From Liquidambar formosana (taxonomy: Eukaryota; Streptophyta; Magnoliopsida; Saxifragales; Altingiaceae), in the NCBI GenBank assembly GCA_039720395.1, contig CM077827.1, forward strand, positions 25,146,416 through 25,210,415: DNA of 64,000 nt, written 5' to 3'. Every line of letters begins with the position of its first letter. Position 1 is the stretch's first letter. A model generated the notes under the pieces. It was not told where the DNA came from. It did no database searches and saw nothing but the letters and a program-made list of their open reading frames with translations. The translations under genes were made by a program, and so were the position numbers. Shown piece by piece: positions 36,316 to 47,245 of the stretch.

Positions 36316-39300
36316 GTGCTGGCTTGGATCCGCAATCCACAAGGGCATCTAGTGAGTGTTGAGTCTACCCATCAGACAGACATGGCCGACGAAAGAACTA
36401 GTGAGGGGCACTTTGACCTTGAGGCTTGCCTGAAAGCCATCATGGCCAAGCTTGACCATACCGCCGAGACATCCGATACCGCATTGAAAAAGGCTCAAGA
36501 GAACCAACAGAAGATGGCGGATCTTGAACAAAATGGCTCTAAGGCCCATTCCTCGGGTATACCTCATGGGGCTGGCACCGAAGAGGGACCTCAATCCAAT
36601 GAGAACACCAAGACAAGGGGGGAAAGTAGCTCGAAACCTGAGGTCACCGACCTAGAAGGGGAAGCCAAGGGGAAAGGTTCTAGCAGTGATTCCGTGTTAG
36701 CTAGCAAGGTAGAAGCATTGGAGAGAACTATAAAAGGGATTCGCAGGGCTGATGACATGGTCGATGTGCGGACTCTATCCCTGTTTCCAACGGCTCGTAT
36801 TCCACTACAATTCAAGATGCCGGAGTTAGAAAAGTTCGATGGGACGGGTTGCCCTAAGACTCATTTGAAGATGTACGTGCGAGCTATGCACCCTCGACGG
36901 GCTACTGACGAGCTTTTAGCTCAAATGTTCCATGAAACCTTGGCCACTTCTGCTTTGAAATGGTTCTTATCCTTGGATGAGAATAGAACCCGGACTTGGG
37001 AAGACATATGCAATGAGTTTTCAGAGCACTACAAGTATAACACAGAGGTGGACGTTACTCGAAGGGACCTAGAAACTACCAAGCAAGGGGCTCATGAAAC
37101 TTTCTCCGCTTACATTACAAGGTGGAGACAAAAGGCGTCGAGAATGACGGATAGGCCGAATGAGGAGGACCAAATTCAATTAGTGGTTAAGAACCTGCTG
37201 CCCGTGTATCACAAGCACCTATTTGCCCACTATTTCCCAAATTTCAAAGCTCTCATTGGGGCTAGCACGCAGGTTGAAGATGCTATCAATGATGGGACAA
37301 TCAAGACTGAGGAAGTGAGGAGTCGCAAGACAAACTTTACTGGGAAGAACAATGCCGAGGTTAACACCATAACTCAACCAATCCAACCCTTTTCTCTCAA
37401 TGATGTCAACCCACCTCGCCAATTCACTGACCTATTCATGCCACTCGAAATAGTCCTTGAAAAGCTCATAAGTCGTGACCTATTGAAGCCACTCGACCCA
37501 AGACCTCCACCAAATCCCTTACCCAAGAGCTACAATGAGAATGAGTACTGCAAGTACCATCAATCCAAAGGCCATGCCACCAATCGCTGTATTCGCCTTC
37601 GCCACCAAGTCCAAGACCTCATTGACAAGCAAGTCATTTCACCACCAACCCGTCCAAATGTCACCCGTAATCCTCTCCCATCACACAACAACACACCCCC
37701 ACCTAACACCATAAATGCCATTGGGGTTGAATCCTCTCGCCCTCGCCATCCCATAAGACAATACACTCCGCTCCCCATGACCTTAACCCGTCTTTTCACC
37801 ATTTGCCGCAATAACAGCCTTATCATGCCACTTCCACCAAAGCCAAGGCCATCAACCCCTCACCAATATTGCCAATACCAACGTGCACCCAGCCATGACA
37901 CCGAGGCTTGTTCTATACTAAAGAAGATCATTCAAGACCTCATTGACCAAAAAGTTTTGTTGTTGCCAAAGAAATCTATCCAACAAGAGCTGAAAGAAAG
38001 ATATGAAGCAGGGGATCCTCAGGTTGGCCTATTAGGTCAATCATCGGGGAAATTTGATTACTATGTGCTGTACTCAAGCCCAAGTCCGATATCAGATGAG
38101 CCGATAGTCCCTTCAGGTTGGGATGACTTGCCGACAGAGATGGAGAGCATTGACATGATAGAATGGGATGACTTAATGAATGACTCCGAGGAAGTCCATG
38201 ACATATGGGCTAGCGATGATGAGTTGGACCATATAACCAGAGGGGGTCGTCATTTCAAGCCTCCCCACCTAGAGTCTGAAAATCCATTGGAAGATTTGGA
38301 AGGGCAGAGGCGCCCTAGCTTGCAAGAAGAAGAGGATGAAGTGCTTAGGCAACTGAAGAAGACCAATGCCAACATCACTATTTGGGGCTTGCTCATGGCC
38401 TCGCATTAGCACAGACAGACCGTGTTGAAACTGTTGAATCAGATACAAGTGCCTGTTGACACATCCCCCGAGGGATTGGTACATTTGGTGAATCCAACTC
38501 CCAAGAACTCAACCATCGTGTTCACCGATGTAGACCTACCTAAAAGCGGGCTGAGCCATTCTCAAGCTCTCTATGTGACCATTGACACTATGGGGAAGAG
38601 GGTTCCCACTGTTCTTATTGACAATGGGTCCGCACTGAATGTATGTCCTCTCCGAACTGCCACTGTTTTGGGTTTGGGACCCACTGATTTCACGCCATCT
38701 GGGCAGACCGTAAGAGCTTATGACAACACCCGCCGAGAAGTAATAGGGGTAGTTACTTTGCCTCTTATCATGGGACCCACTGAATTTAGGGTAGAATTCC
38801 AAGTGTTGGATGTGCCGTCATGTTTCAACTTGTTGTTGGGCCGACCTTGGATCCATCCTGCTGGGGCTGTGCCATCTTCACTCCATCAAAAGGTGAAGTT
38901 TCCTTATGAAGGAGCCATAGTAACGCTTCAAGGGGACTATGAATTGAAACTCGCAGGTGTGCCTATATGTGAGATACAACCCGAATCAGCAGCGATACCG
39001 CTATCTGGGTTTGACTATGTCCAATGCATTGAGAAAGAGCTCGAAAAGGGTGAATTAATACCCTTGGACTTTTGCTCCCATGGCAACTTGCATGTTGGTG
39101 AAATCATGAGAAGGATGAGTTTCTTCCCAGGCATGGGGCTAGGGCGTCGCCAACAAGGGATCCCTACGTCTATTCAAAGCCGTGTCACCTCATATACTTT
39201 TGGGTTAGGATATGAGCCCTCCAAAAGTGATTATGCGGAAATGCTGAAGAGGAACAAAGAGAAAGTAAGAGCCAAAGCCGAGGGAAGGGTGCCAGACCTG

Positions 39301-39716
39301 AAGATCTCGCCATATCGACCTACTTTGAATGGTTACTTCGTCAAAGAAGGGGATGATTTTCTATATTGCGGGTTTCTAGAGCCCACCTTTGACCAAGCTA
39401 CCAAGATCCGAGTTCCGGGTTTTGAAATCTTCTTCACCGAATGGTATCCAATCATAGCTGAAATGGTGGATGATGATGCCATCAATGATGAGTTCTGGGA
39501 AAAGAAAGAGGAGGACTGGGCAGAGAACCTTGATGCAGGGGCTATGACTGAAATGTTCCAAGACATGATCCTCACCGTGGAAGACTCGACCATTGAAGAA
39601 CTCCAGGGTTCATCCATTAGCCATGCTACCATGCCATTCCTGAATTGGTACCTTGAATGTGGTGTCATTGCGGAGATCCATGAAGAAGAAGACCTTGGCC
39701 TACCTGATAGCAGCTT
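36316..39716 (+). pseudogene. E2 gag-protease exon, one nonsense mutation
   Basis: One frame runs from the gag ATG to the splice donor and is broken once, by TAG at 38407-38409 (AAG in E1). Gag is as in E1. The second zinc knuckle has lost its first His (CQYQ in place of CQYH, near 37879) and a Gly is now Ser. The protease motif LIDNGSALNV lies near 38614-38643. After it comes a module with a G-patch-like sequence (FFPGMGLGRRQQGIP, around 39121-39165) that E1 lacks. The frame ends with ttg-TAG at 39715-39720. The intron donor GTAGGT begins at 39717, so splicing would remove that stop. Confidence 0.88.
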
Positions 39717-39887
39717 GTAGGTGTCTTAGTTTAGTAATATTTCCCTAATTCAATAAGATGTATCTACTTTACTCACTTTGTGGAGTCATAGTATTGATAC
39801 AGATTTGTTTGTTTTCCTTCTTTCTTTTGTGTGTCATTCCCATTATTCCTAGTCAATAAAGTGTGCTTTCTTTCTCTATATATGCAG
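39717..39887 (+). other. Predicted intron between protease and reverse transcriptase (E2)
   Basis: Donor GTAGGT at 39717; acceptor after a pyrimidine-rich tract (tgctttctttctctatatatgcag) ending at 39887. It is 171 nt, a multiple of three. Splicing deletes the TAG and joins protease to the RT frame without a shift, through a few codons before the ATG at 39907. The intron is conserved in E1. Ogre elements are known to carry an intron at exactly this place, where partial splicing sets the Gag:Pol ratio. Confidence 0.8.
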
Positions 39888-39906
39888 TGTCTCTTTTCCC
39901 TCCTCT

Positions 39907-42900
39907 ATGGATATTTATGGCATGGATATAGATCCTAGGAACGATGTCCCCCCGGAGCTTGTTGAGCAAAGGAAAAGGGGCGTCACCGAACCTAATATGG
40001 ATGAATTGGAATCAATCAACTTAGGGACGAATGAATTGCCAAGAATAGTTAAAATTGGGAAAACCCTTTCCCCCGTTGAAAAAGAAAAGATGATCTCTCT
40101 CTTGAAAGCCAACATTATGGCTTTTGCATGGTCTTATGAAGACATGCCTGGCATCGACCCCGATATTGTGCAACACTATATCCCCACTAATTCCCTAAAG
40201 AAGCCGGTAAAGCAGAAACTCAGAAGATTAAAACCAGAATGGGCTCTAAAAGTAAAAGAAGAGGTAACTAAACAACTAGACGCGGGTTTCCTCCAAGTTG
40301 TGGAGTACCCCGAGTGGTTGTTGAATATAGTGCCTGTGCCTAAAAAAGATGGGAAAGTGAGGATGTGTGTCGACTTCCGAGATCTCAACGCCGCGAGCCC
40401 TAAGGATGACTTTCCTTTACCCCATATCGACGTGTTGGTAGATAGCACGGTGGGACATGCACTCCTCTCCTTCATGGACGGATTCTCCGGGTATAACCAG
40501 ATAAAGATGGCACCTCAAGACATGGAGAAAACAGCCTTTATCACGCAATGGGGAACGTACGGTTACAAAGTAATGCCTTTTGGCTTAAGAAACGCTGGGG
40601 CTACTTACCAAAGAGCAGCTACGACCCTATTGCATGATATGATCCATAAGGAAGTCGAGGTTTATGTCGATGATATGATCGTAAAGTCCGTGGATAGAGA
40701 AGGGCATTTCAAGGCACTAGAGAAATTCCTAGAGCGAGCAAAAAAGTACAATCTCCGTCTCAACCCACAGAAGTGCGCTTTTGGTGTCACTGCAGGCAAG
40801 TTATTGGGGTTTATGATCACTCAGAGAGGTATCGAAGTGGACCCAGGGAAGATAAAAGCTATTGTGGAGATGGAGCCGCCTAGCACTGAGAAGCAGATCC
40901 GAGGTTTTCTGGGAAGAGTTCAATACATAAGCCGATTCATTGCCAACTTGACCATGGTTTGCGAACCAATCTTCAAATTGCTTAAGAAAGGTGTGCCAAA
41001 AGTATGGAACGAAGAATGCCAAGAGGCCTTTGAGACCATTAAGAGATACTTGAGCAATCCTCCAATCTTAGTTCCCCCACGGCAAGGTGCGCCGCTTTTG
41101 TTATACTTAACGGTCACCGAAACCGCGACGGGAGCTTTGTTAGCTCAATATCTCGAAGGGGCTACAAAGGAGAATGCCATTTATTACTTAAGCAAGAAAA
41201 TGACAGACTATGAAGTGAAGTACAATGCAATTGAAAAGGCTTGTGTGGCACTAGTATGGGCGACGTAGAAACTCCGGCACTACATGATGTCCTTCGAAGT
41301 GTTCTTGATAAGTCGCATGGACCCGTTGAAGTACCTGGTAGAAAGGCCAGTATTGTCATTCAGAACTGCTCGATGGTCAATTCTCCTCAATGAATTCGAC
41401 ATCAAGTACGTGAATCAGAAGTCTATCAAGGGAAGCGTCATCGCAGACTACCTAGCCAGCTGTCCGGTGTCATCATCCGCTCCGTTCAACGATCAATTCC
41501 CAGATGAGGACGTGCTAGAGATTGGTAGAAAAACTTGGAGAGTATACTTCGATGGGGCAGCCAATAAGAAAGGTTATGGGATAGGAGTCCTGCTGGTCTC
41601 ACCCGAAGAGGCATTTACACCGTTGGCGGTCAAGTTGGGGTTCGAAGCCACCAACAACATTGCTGAATATGAGGCCTGTATCCTAGCATTGGAAGCGGCA
41701 CTTGAATTGGGGATCAAAGAATTAGAAGTGTTCGGGGACTCGGCGCTAATCATTTGTCAGATAAAAGGGGAATGGAAAACTCGAGATGAGAAGCTGCTAC
41801 CCTACCATGCTTATCTGGAAGCTCTAACCAAGGAGTTCTCAGAGATAGAGTTCAACTACCTTTCAAGAAACAAGAACCAGTTCGCCGATGCCTTGGCAAC
41901 CCTAGCATCCATGGTGGAGATACCTGAAGGGGGAAATGTGAAGCCGTTGGTAATAGAATGCCGAGACAAGCCTGTGTACTGTTGTGCAATCTGAGGAGGG
42001 GAAGTGAATGATGGCCGTCCGTGGTTCCATGACATAAAGAAGTTCATTGAAGAAAGGGAGTACCCAGAAGGAGCATCTCGCATTGATAGAAAAACCCTAA
42101 GGCAGTTGGCAAGTCACTATGTACTTTGTGGAGGAAAGCTATATCGGAGATCATACGACGGGATCCACCTGCTGTGTGTCACCGAGGAAGAAGCCGAGCA
42201 TCTGATTAAAGAAATCCATGAAGGGACAGGGGCTCCGCATATGAATGGCTATATGTTAGCTAAGAAAATCATGAGGTTAGGCTATTATTGGTCTACCATG
42301 GAAAGAGACTGCCACGCACATGTCAAGAAGTGCCACAAATGCCAACTGTTCGCCAGTGGACAACATTTGCCTTCTATGCCTTTAACAAGTATGTCGTCAC
42401 CATGGCCATTCGCGGTATGGGGGATAGATATCATCGGACAGATCAAGCCAAAGGCGTCAAATGGGCATGAATACATCCTGGTTGCCATCGACTACTTCAC
42501 TAAGTGGGTGGAAGCAGCGTCCTTCAAGACCTTGAATTCCAAGAAGGTAGCACAGTTCATACAGCACAGCATCATCTATCGATATGGGGTACCGCATGAA
42601 GTTATCTCAGACAATGGCCAGCACTTTCAGAAAGAAACCCATGAGCTCTTGCAAAAGTATGGCATAGCCCACCATCTGTCGTCACCATACCGTCCTCAGA
42701 CTAATGGAGCGGTGGAAGCAGCTAACAAGAACATCAAGAAGATACTACAGAAGACTGCGGACTCACACACAGACTGGCATGAGAAGTTGCCATTGGCTCT
42801 ATGGGGTTACAGAACATCAATAAGATCGTCAACAGGGGCTACCCCTTATTCTCTAGTTTATGGAATGGAGGCCGTGTTGCCAGTTGAATTGGAAGTTCCT

Positions 42901-43266
42901 TCACTAAGAGTTGCCGTGGAGAGCCAGATAACAGAAGTGGACTGGGTTAAAAGCCGCTATGATGAGTTAGCTTTGCTGGATGAAAGGCGTTTAAGGGCGC
43001 TGTACCATGTTCAGGGGTATCAACGGAGAGTTGCCAGAGCATTCAACAAGCATGTCAAAGATCGAGGTCTAAAGAAAAGGGATGTAGTGCTGAAAGAAAT
43101 CAGAGCTCCAGTGTTCGATCCGCGGGGAAAATTCAAGCCAAGTTGGGGTGGGCCATACATTATCAAAGAGATATTGCCAGCAGGGGCTGTTCGCCTCATG
43201 GATTTAGATGGAATTGAGTTCGCTCGTCCAACTAATTTGGACAAATTGAAAAAATATCATGTTTGA
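39907..43266 (+). pseudogene. pol: E2 pol (RT, RNase H, archaeal-type RNase H, integrase), two nonsense mutations
   Basis: Colinear with the intact 1119-residue pol of E1, in the same frame as E2 gag-protease. RT contains RMCVDFRDLNAASPKDDFPL and YVDD. It is broken by TAG at 41266 (CAG in E1) inside the first RNase H and TGA at 41992 (CGA in E1) between the second RNase H and integrase. Both are C-to-T changes. All other catalytic motifs of RNase H and integrase remain readable. Confidence 0.92.
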
Positions 43267-43600
43267 GGCCTGCTAGGTTGAAAACCCGTAAGGGCGGCCT
43301 AGGCAAAAGTTAAGGCATAAGAACTACGTAAGACCTGATTCTCCATTCAAAAACAAAAACAAAAAACAAAAAACAAAAAAAAAAAACAAAACAAAAAACA
43401 AAACAAAAACAAAAAAAAAAAAAGAAGAAAAAACCATGGAGATACGTAGGCAACCCATAAAGTTACCTTGGGTGCGGTCTAAATCAAACAAGAAAATCCC
43501 AAATTTGATTTATTATTGGCAATTTATTCAAAACTAAAATTGATTGACATAGCAATTCATTGGTATTAAGTAAAAGAACTATAAATATGCCATAAATATC
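43267..43600. repeat. A-rich spacer between pol and the antisense ORF (E2)
   Basis: It holds an (A)nC tract at about 43350-43432, followed by non-coding sequence. The pol (+) and antisense ORF (-) converge here. The corresponding tract in E1 (53755-53848) has a different length and pattern (repeated AAAAC), while the flanks are nearly identical. Confidence 0.7.
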
Positions 43601-44890
43601 CTATTCTATTTTTTTGAGCCTCTTTGCAGCTCGCTCCTCAGCTTTCTTCTTCTCTCTTTCATGTCTTCTTTTCTTCCTCAAGTCATGTTCATAAGCTGCT
43701 GTCACTGCTTCCATAATATCTTCTCTGCAAGATCCAAGTTCGTTGTTCTTGATATGTCCAAAAATCCTTTCTCTTCGAGTAGTCTCTCTCTCACCTAAAT
43801 TGCTTTTCAACCATTCCTTATACTCGGGGCTCATCATATATGGACCATTAGTATTCGTAACTTGGGTTAGTATCAACTTGCTAGGCCATCGGTCCTTCGC
43901 CCAAGTCACTACAGAAAGACCCGTGGGCACCACAGGATAGTCACCTTTCAAGGAAGTGGGTATGGTTTGCATGGCGCCCATCTGACGAAGAACCCTTGAA
44001 GGCCAATAGAAGGAAGTAGACCTCAGTCCTATGAGTCTCACCATGGCGCATCCAGAAGTTCGCAGAAGCACCTGTTCACTACAGCCCCATATAAAGACAA
44101 ACCACTTGATGTTCCTCCATGAAAGGGTTTGGAAGTAACCTAGCCAATCTCTCAATGAAAATTGCCCAGGCAGTTCAATGCGGCGAAGGCAGTAATGTTG
44201 GGGCTTGTATGGTGTAATGGCAACTGGTGACAAGAAATTCAGTCTTTCAAGCAACCACATCTGCAGTATAATGGGGCTACCTCCTAAGGAAACCTTTGGG
44301 TCCTCATGGACTTTATCCAAACCATTCAGGGTTTCAGCTAGCACCATGGGAATCAAGTTATGGCCCTTGGCAAGGAGAGGAATCAAGTCACAGATTTGAA
44401 TGGGAACATGTGGAGTACCAGTGGAAATAAGGAAACGACCAATGAGGCAAAAGGCAAGAGCATGCTTAAAAGGAAAGGTAAAATTCAGAATACCTTTACT
44501 ATCACAAGCTAAAAAAGAGGTTGCCAATTTCATCAAGTCTACCATATGGTCCTTTACAAACGTAGAGGCATATTGTGAGTGAATCCCAAGTAGATTGGAG
44601 AAAGAAGTAAGAAAGCTTGGGCGAGGAGTAGGGAGAATGAAAGGACCTACCGTTGAAACTCCATACAATGCACAGAATTCCTCCATGGTTGGGCACAGTT
44701 CTTCATAGTTGAAGCAGAACACATGAACTTGAGGATCCCAAAAATATGTAGCAGCAGTCAAGAGGTTCGTTTCAAGCCTCACATGCCTCAAGGAGAGCAA
44801 TGGATCCAAGCCAAAGCACTTGAACTCAGATTTTGCTTCAGCACTCATAACTCTCAAAAACCCTCCTAAAAATTTGTCTAGAGACTCCAT
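43601..44890 (-). CDS. E2 antisense ORF, uncharacterised Tat-lineage protein
   Basis: 429 codons on the strand opposite to gag-pol. It begins MESLDKFLGGFLRVMSAEAK, then has a conserved FWDPQVHVFCFNYEELCPTMEE stretch, a hydrophobic helix-rich middle, WGCSEQVLLRTSGCAMVRLI, and a very basic C-terminus (KKRRHEREKKKAEERAAKRL) that could be a nuclear localisation signal. Antisense extra ORFs are known in Tat-lineage elements. The FWDP...PTMEEF pattern resembles plant-mobile-domain/DUF7745-type proteins, but the match is by eye. It has its own TATA box (44939-44946) about 50 bp upstream. Both E1 and E2 copies are uninterrupted, although E2 gag-pol carries nonsense mutations. Function unknown; a role in regulation or in countering silencing is conjecture. 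Confidence 0.75.
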   Translation of the reverse strand: MESLDKFLGGFLRVMSAEAKSEFKCFGLDPLLSLRHVRLETNLLTAATYFWDPQVHVFCFNYEELCPTMEEFCALYGVSTVGPFILPTPRPSFLTSFSNLLGIHSQYASTFVKDHMVDLMKLATSFLACDSKGILNFTFPFKHALAFCLIGRFLISTGTPHVPIQICDLIPLLAKGHNLIPMVLAETLNGLDKVHEDPKVSLGGSPIILQMWLLERLNFLSPVAITPYKPQHYCLRRIELPGQFSLRDWLGYFQTLSWRNIKWFVFIWGCSEQVLLRTSGCAMVRLIGLRSTSFYWPSRVLRQMGAMQTIPTSLKGDYPVVPTGLSVVTWAKDRWPSKLILTQVTNTNGPYMMSPEYKEWLKSNLGERETTRRERIFGHIKNNELGSCREDIMEAVTAAYEHDLRKKRRHEREKKKAEERAAKRLKKIE

Positions 44891-44938
44891 AACTTCTAAT
44901 GAATGAATACAAGTAGGTTTAGGAACCTCTTGGATGTG

Positions 44939-44946
44939 TTTTTATA
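44939..44946 (-). promoter_or_regulatory. TATA box of the antisense ORF (E2)
   Basis: TATAAAAA on the minus strand, about 50 bp before the ATG at 44890. The same arrangement recurs in E1 (near 55366-55373) and in E3 (63859-63865, plus strand). Confidence 0.65.
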
Positions 44947-45030
44947 GGGAAAAGGTCACAAATCCAAGTTCAAATAGGAAAAAACCCATCAGAATAGGAA
45001 GTTTCCTATTCAAAGTGGGATTTCCGCTTC

Positions 45031-45093
45031 GGGCTCGGGTAACCACCCAGGCCTGGGCGGCTAGCCTCCCGAGGCTTGGTGGTCACCCAAGCC
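45031..45093. promoter_or_regulatory. GC-rich palindrome upstream of the E2 antisense ORF
   Basis: GGGTAACCACC ... GGCGGCTAGCC ... GGTGGTCACCC, the same imperfect palindrome as in the E0 and E3 LTR U3. It lies about 140 bp upstream of the antisense ATG and 85 bp upstream of its TATA box. Confidence 0.7.
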
Positions 45094-45360
45094 ACTTTGT
45101 TTTGGTTTTGCTTCTCGCTTTGTCTCGCCTTGACGCGTGATCAAACCTCCTTCCAAATGAGATATTCAACACTTTTTGAGCTTAAAATCAATCAAATTCC
45201 ATCTTGAAATCAATTCCTTGAATTGATTTTATGTTCAAAAGGGTTGAATATATTTCCCCTGTGTCATGCCAACTCAAGTGACAATGTGTTAAGTCACTTT
45301 CCTCTTGCACCATGCCTGTTCAATCTTGATAAATTGATCATATATCCTCATTTCAAATCT

Positions 45361-47110
45361 TGATTTTTCATCCTACTTGGTTGAATATATTCATCGCTTG
45401 AATGTGTTCTTCCATTTCAAAAGTGTATTCACCCTTTGAATATGCTTCTCAGTTTCAAATTCTTATTTTCTATCATACTTGGTTGAATATATTCATCACT
45501 TGAATATATTCTTCCATTTCAAAAGCATGTTCACCCATTGAATATGCTTCCTAGTTTCAGATCCTCATTATCACTTACTTGGTTAAATATATTCATCACT
45601 TGAATATATTTCTCCATTTCAATGGTATACTCATCACTCGAGTATACTTCTCAGATATTTCGTCACTTACTTGGTTAAATATATTCATCACTTGAATATA
45701 TTTCTCCATTTCAATGGTATACTCATCACTCGAGTATACTTCTCAGATATTTTGTCACTTACTTGGTTAAGTATATCCATCGCTTGGGTATACTTCTCCA
45801 TTTCAATGGTATGTTCATCACTTGAACATACTTCTCAGATCATTTGTCACTTACTTGGTTAAGTATATCCATCACTTGGGTATATTTTTTCCATTTCAAT
45901 GGTATACTCATCACTTGAGTATACTTCTCAGATATTTTGCCACTTACTTGGTTAAGTATATCCATCGCTTGGGTATATTTCTCCATTTCAATAGTATGTT
46001 CATCACTTGAACATACTTCTCAGATTATTTGTCACTTACTTGGTTAAATATATTCATGACTAGAATATATTTCTCCATTTCAATGGTGTACTCATCACTT
46101 GAGTACACTTCTCAGATTATTCTCTATCTTACTTGCTTAAGTATATCCATCGCTTGGATATATTTCTCTATTTCAATGGTATGTTTATCACTTAAACATA
46201 CTTGTCACTTACTTGGTTAAGTATATCCATCACTTGGATATATTTCTCTATTTCAATGGTATGTTTATCACTCAAACATACTTGTCACTTACTTGGTTAA
46301 GTATATTCGTGACTAGAATATATTTCTCCATTTCAATGGTGTACTCATCACTTGAGTACACTTCTCAGATTATTCTTATCTTACTGGGTTAAATATATCC
46401 GTCGTTTGGATATATTTCTCCATTTCAATGGTATGCTCATCACTTGAGTGTACTTCTCAGCTTACTTGGTTAAATATATCCATCACTTGGATACATTTCT
46501 CCATTTCAAAAGTATGTTCATCACTTGAACGTACTTCTCAGTCTTTTTCAATCATTAAGTATACTCATCACTTGAGTATATTTCTCAGCATCTTTTTCAT
46601 CACTTGGTTAAATATGTTCGTGACCTGAATATATTTCTCCATTTCAAAAGTACACTCATCACTTGAATACACCTCTCAGATTATTCTTATCCTACTTGGT
46701 TAAAGATATCCATCGCTTGGATATATTTCTCCATTTCAGTGGTATGCTCACCACTTGAGTATACTTCTCAGATTTCATTCTCAGATTACTTGGTTAAATA
46801 TATTCGTGACCTGAATATATTTCTCCATTTCAGTGGTATACTCATCATTTGAGTATACTTCTCAGATTTTTTGTCACTCACTTGGTTAAATATATTCGTG
46901 ACCTGAATATACTTCTCCATTTCCAAGGTACGTTCGTCACTTGAACGTACTTTTCAGATCTCATTCTCATCACTTGGTTAAATATATTCGTGACTAGAAT
47001 ATATTTCTCCATTTCAAAAGTATGTTCATTCGTAGTGGCTTGAATATGCTTCTCTTGACAATCATCAACCCCCAGTGGTTTAAGTATACTCATGACTTGA
47101 GTACACTTCC
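45361..47110. repeat. Tandem hairpin repeats in the E2 3' UTR
   Basis: About 40 short inverted repeats occur in tandem, in a compound unit of roughly 90 bp. One hairpin has arms of the AATATATTCA / TGAATATATT type, the next GTATACTCA / TGAGTATAC, and the usual loop is TCACT. They are separated by 'tctccatttcaatg' and 'tctcagat..ttgtcacttacttgg'. Many copies differ in sequence while the two arms stay complementary. Tandem repeats in the 3' UTR are known for Ogre-type elements; the paired arms are what the sequence shows here. Confidence 0.9.
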
Positions 47111-47230
47111 TTATTTCAGTCTCAGGTTTTCAACCTCCCATCATTGTTGGTATCAGTGTGTGATTTCTCCGGGCTTTTTGGCCAAAAATGGGTTGTTCTT
47201 TATCATTGGTTCGCAAGTGTAACTTGTTCG

Positions 47231-47245
47231 CCAATGAGGGGCTTC
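47231..47245 (+). other. Polypurine tract region of E2
   Basis: CCAATGAGGGGCTTC lies directly before the 3' LTR and contains the purine run GAGGGG. The same sequence abuts the E3 LTR on the minus strand (58649-58663), which supports its role in plus-strand priming. Confidence 0.65.

Noticed and set aside
45671..46628. Several 60-66 codon ORFs within the E2 3' UTR
   Set aside because: They are tandem-repeat translations that repeat the same motif and end at random points in the units.
45361..47110. Regular repeats that might suggest a CRISPR array
   Set aside because: Repeats and intervals both recur and diverge together, there are no unique spacers or cas genes, and the setting is a plant retrotransposon 3' UTR.
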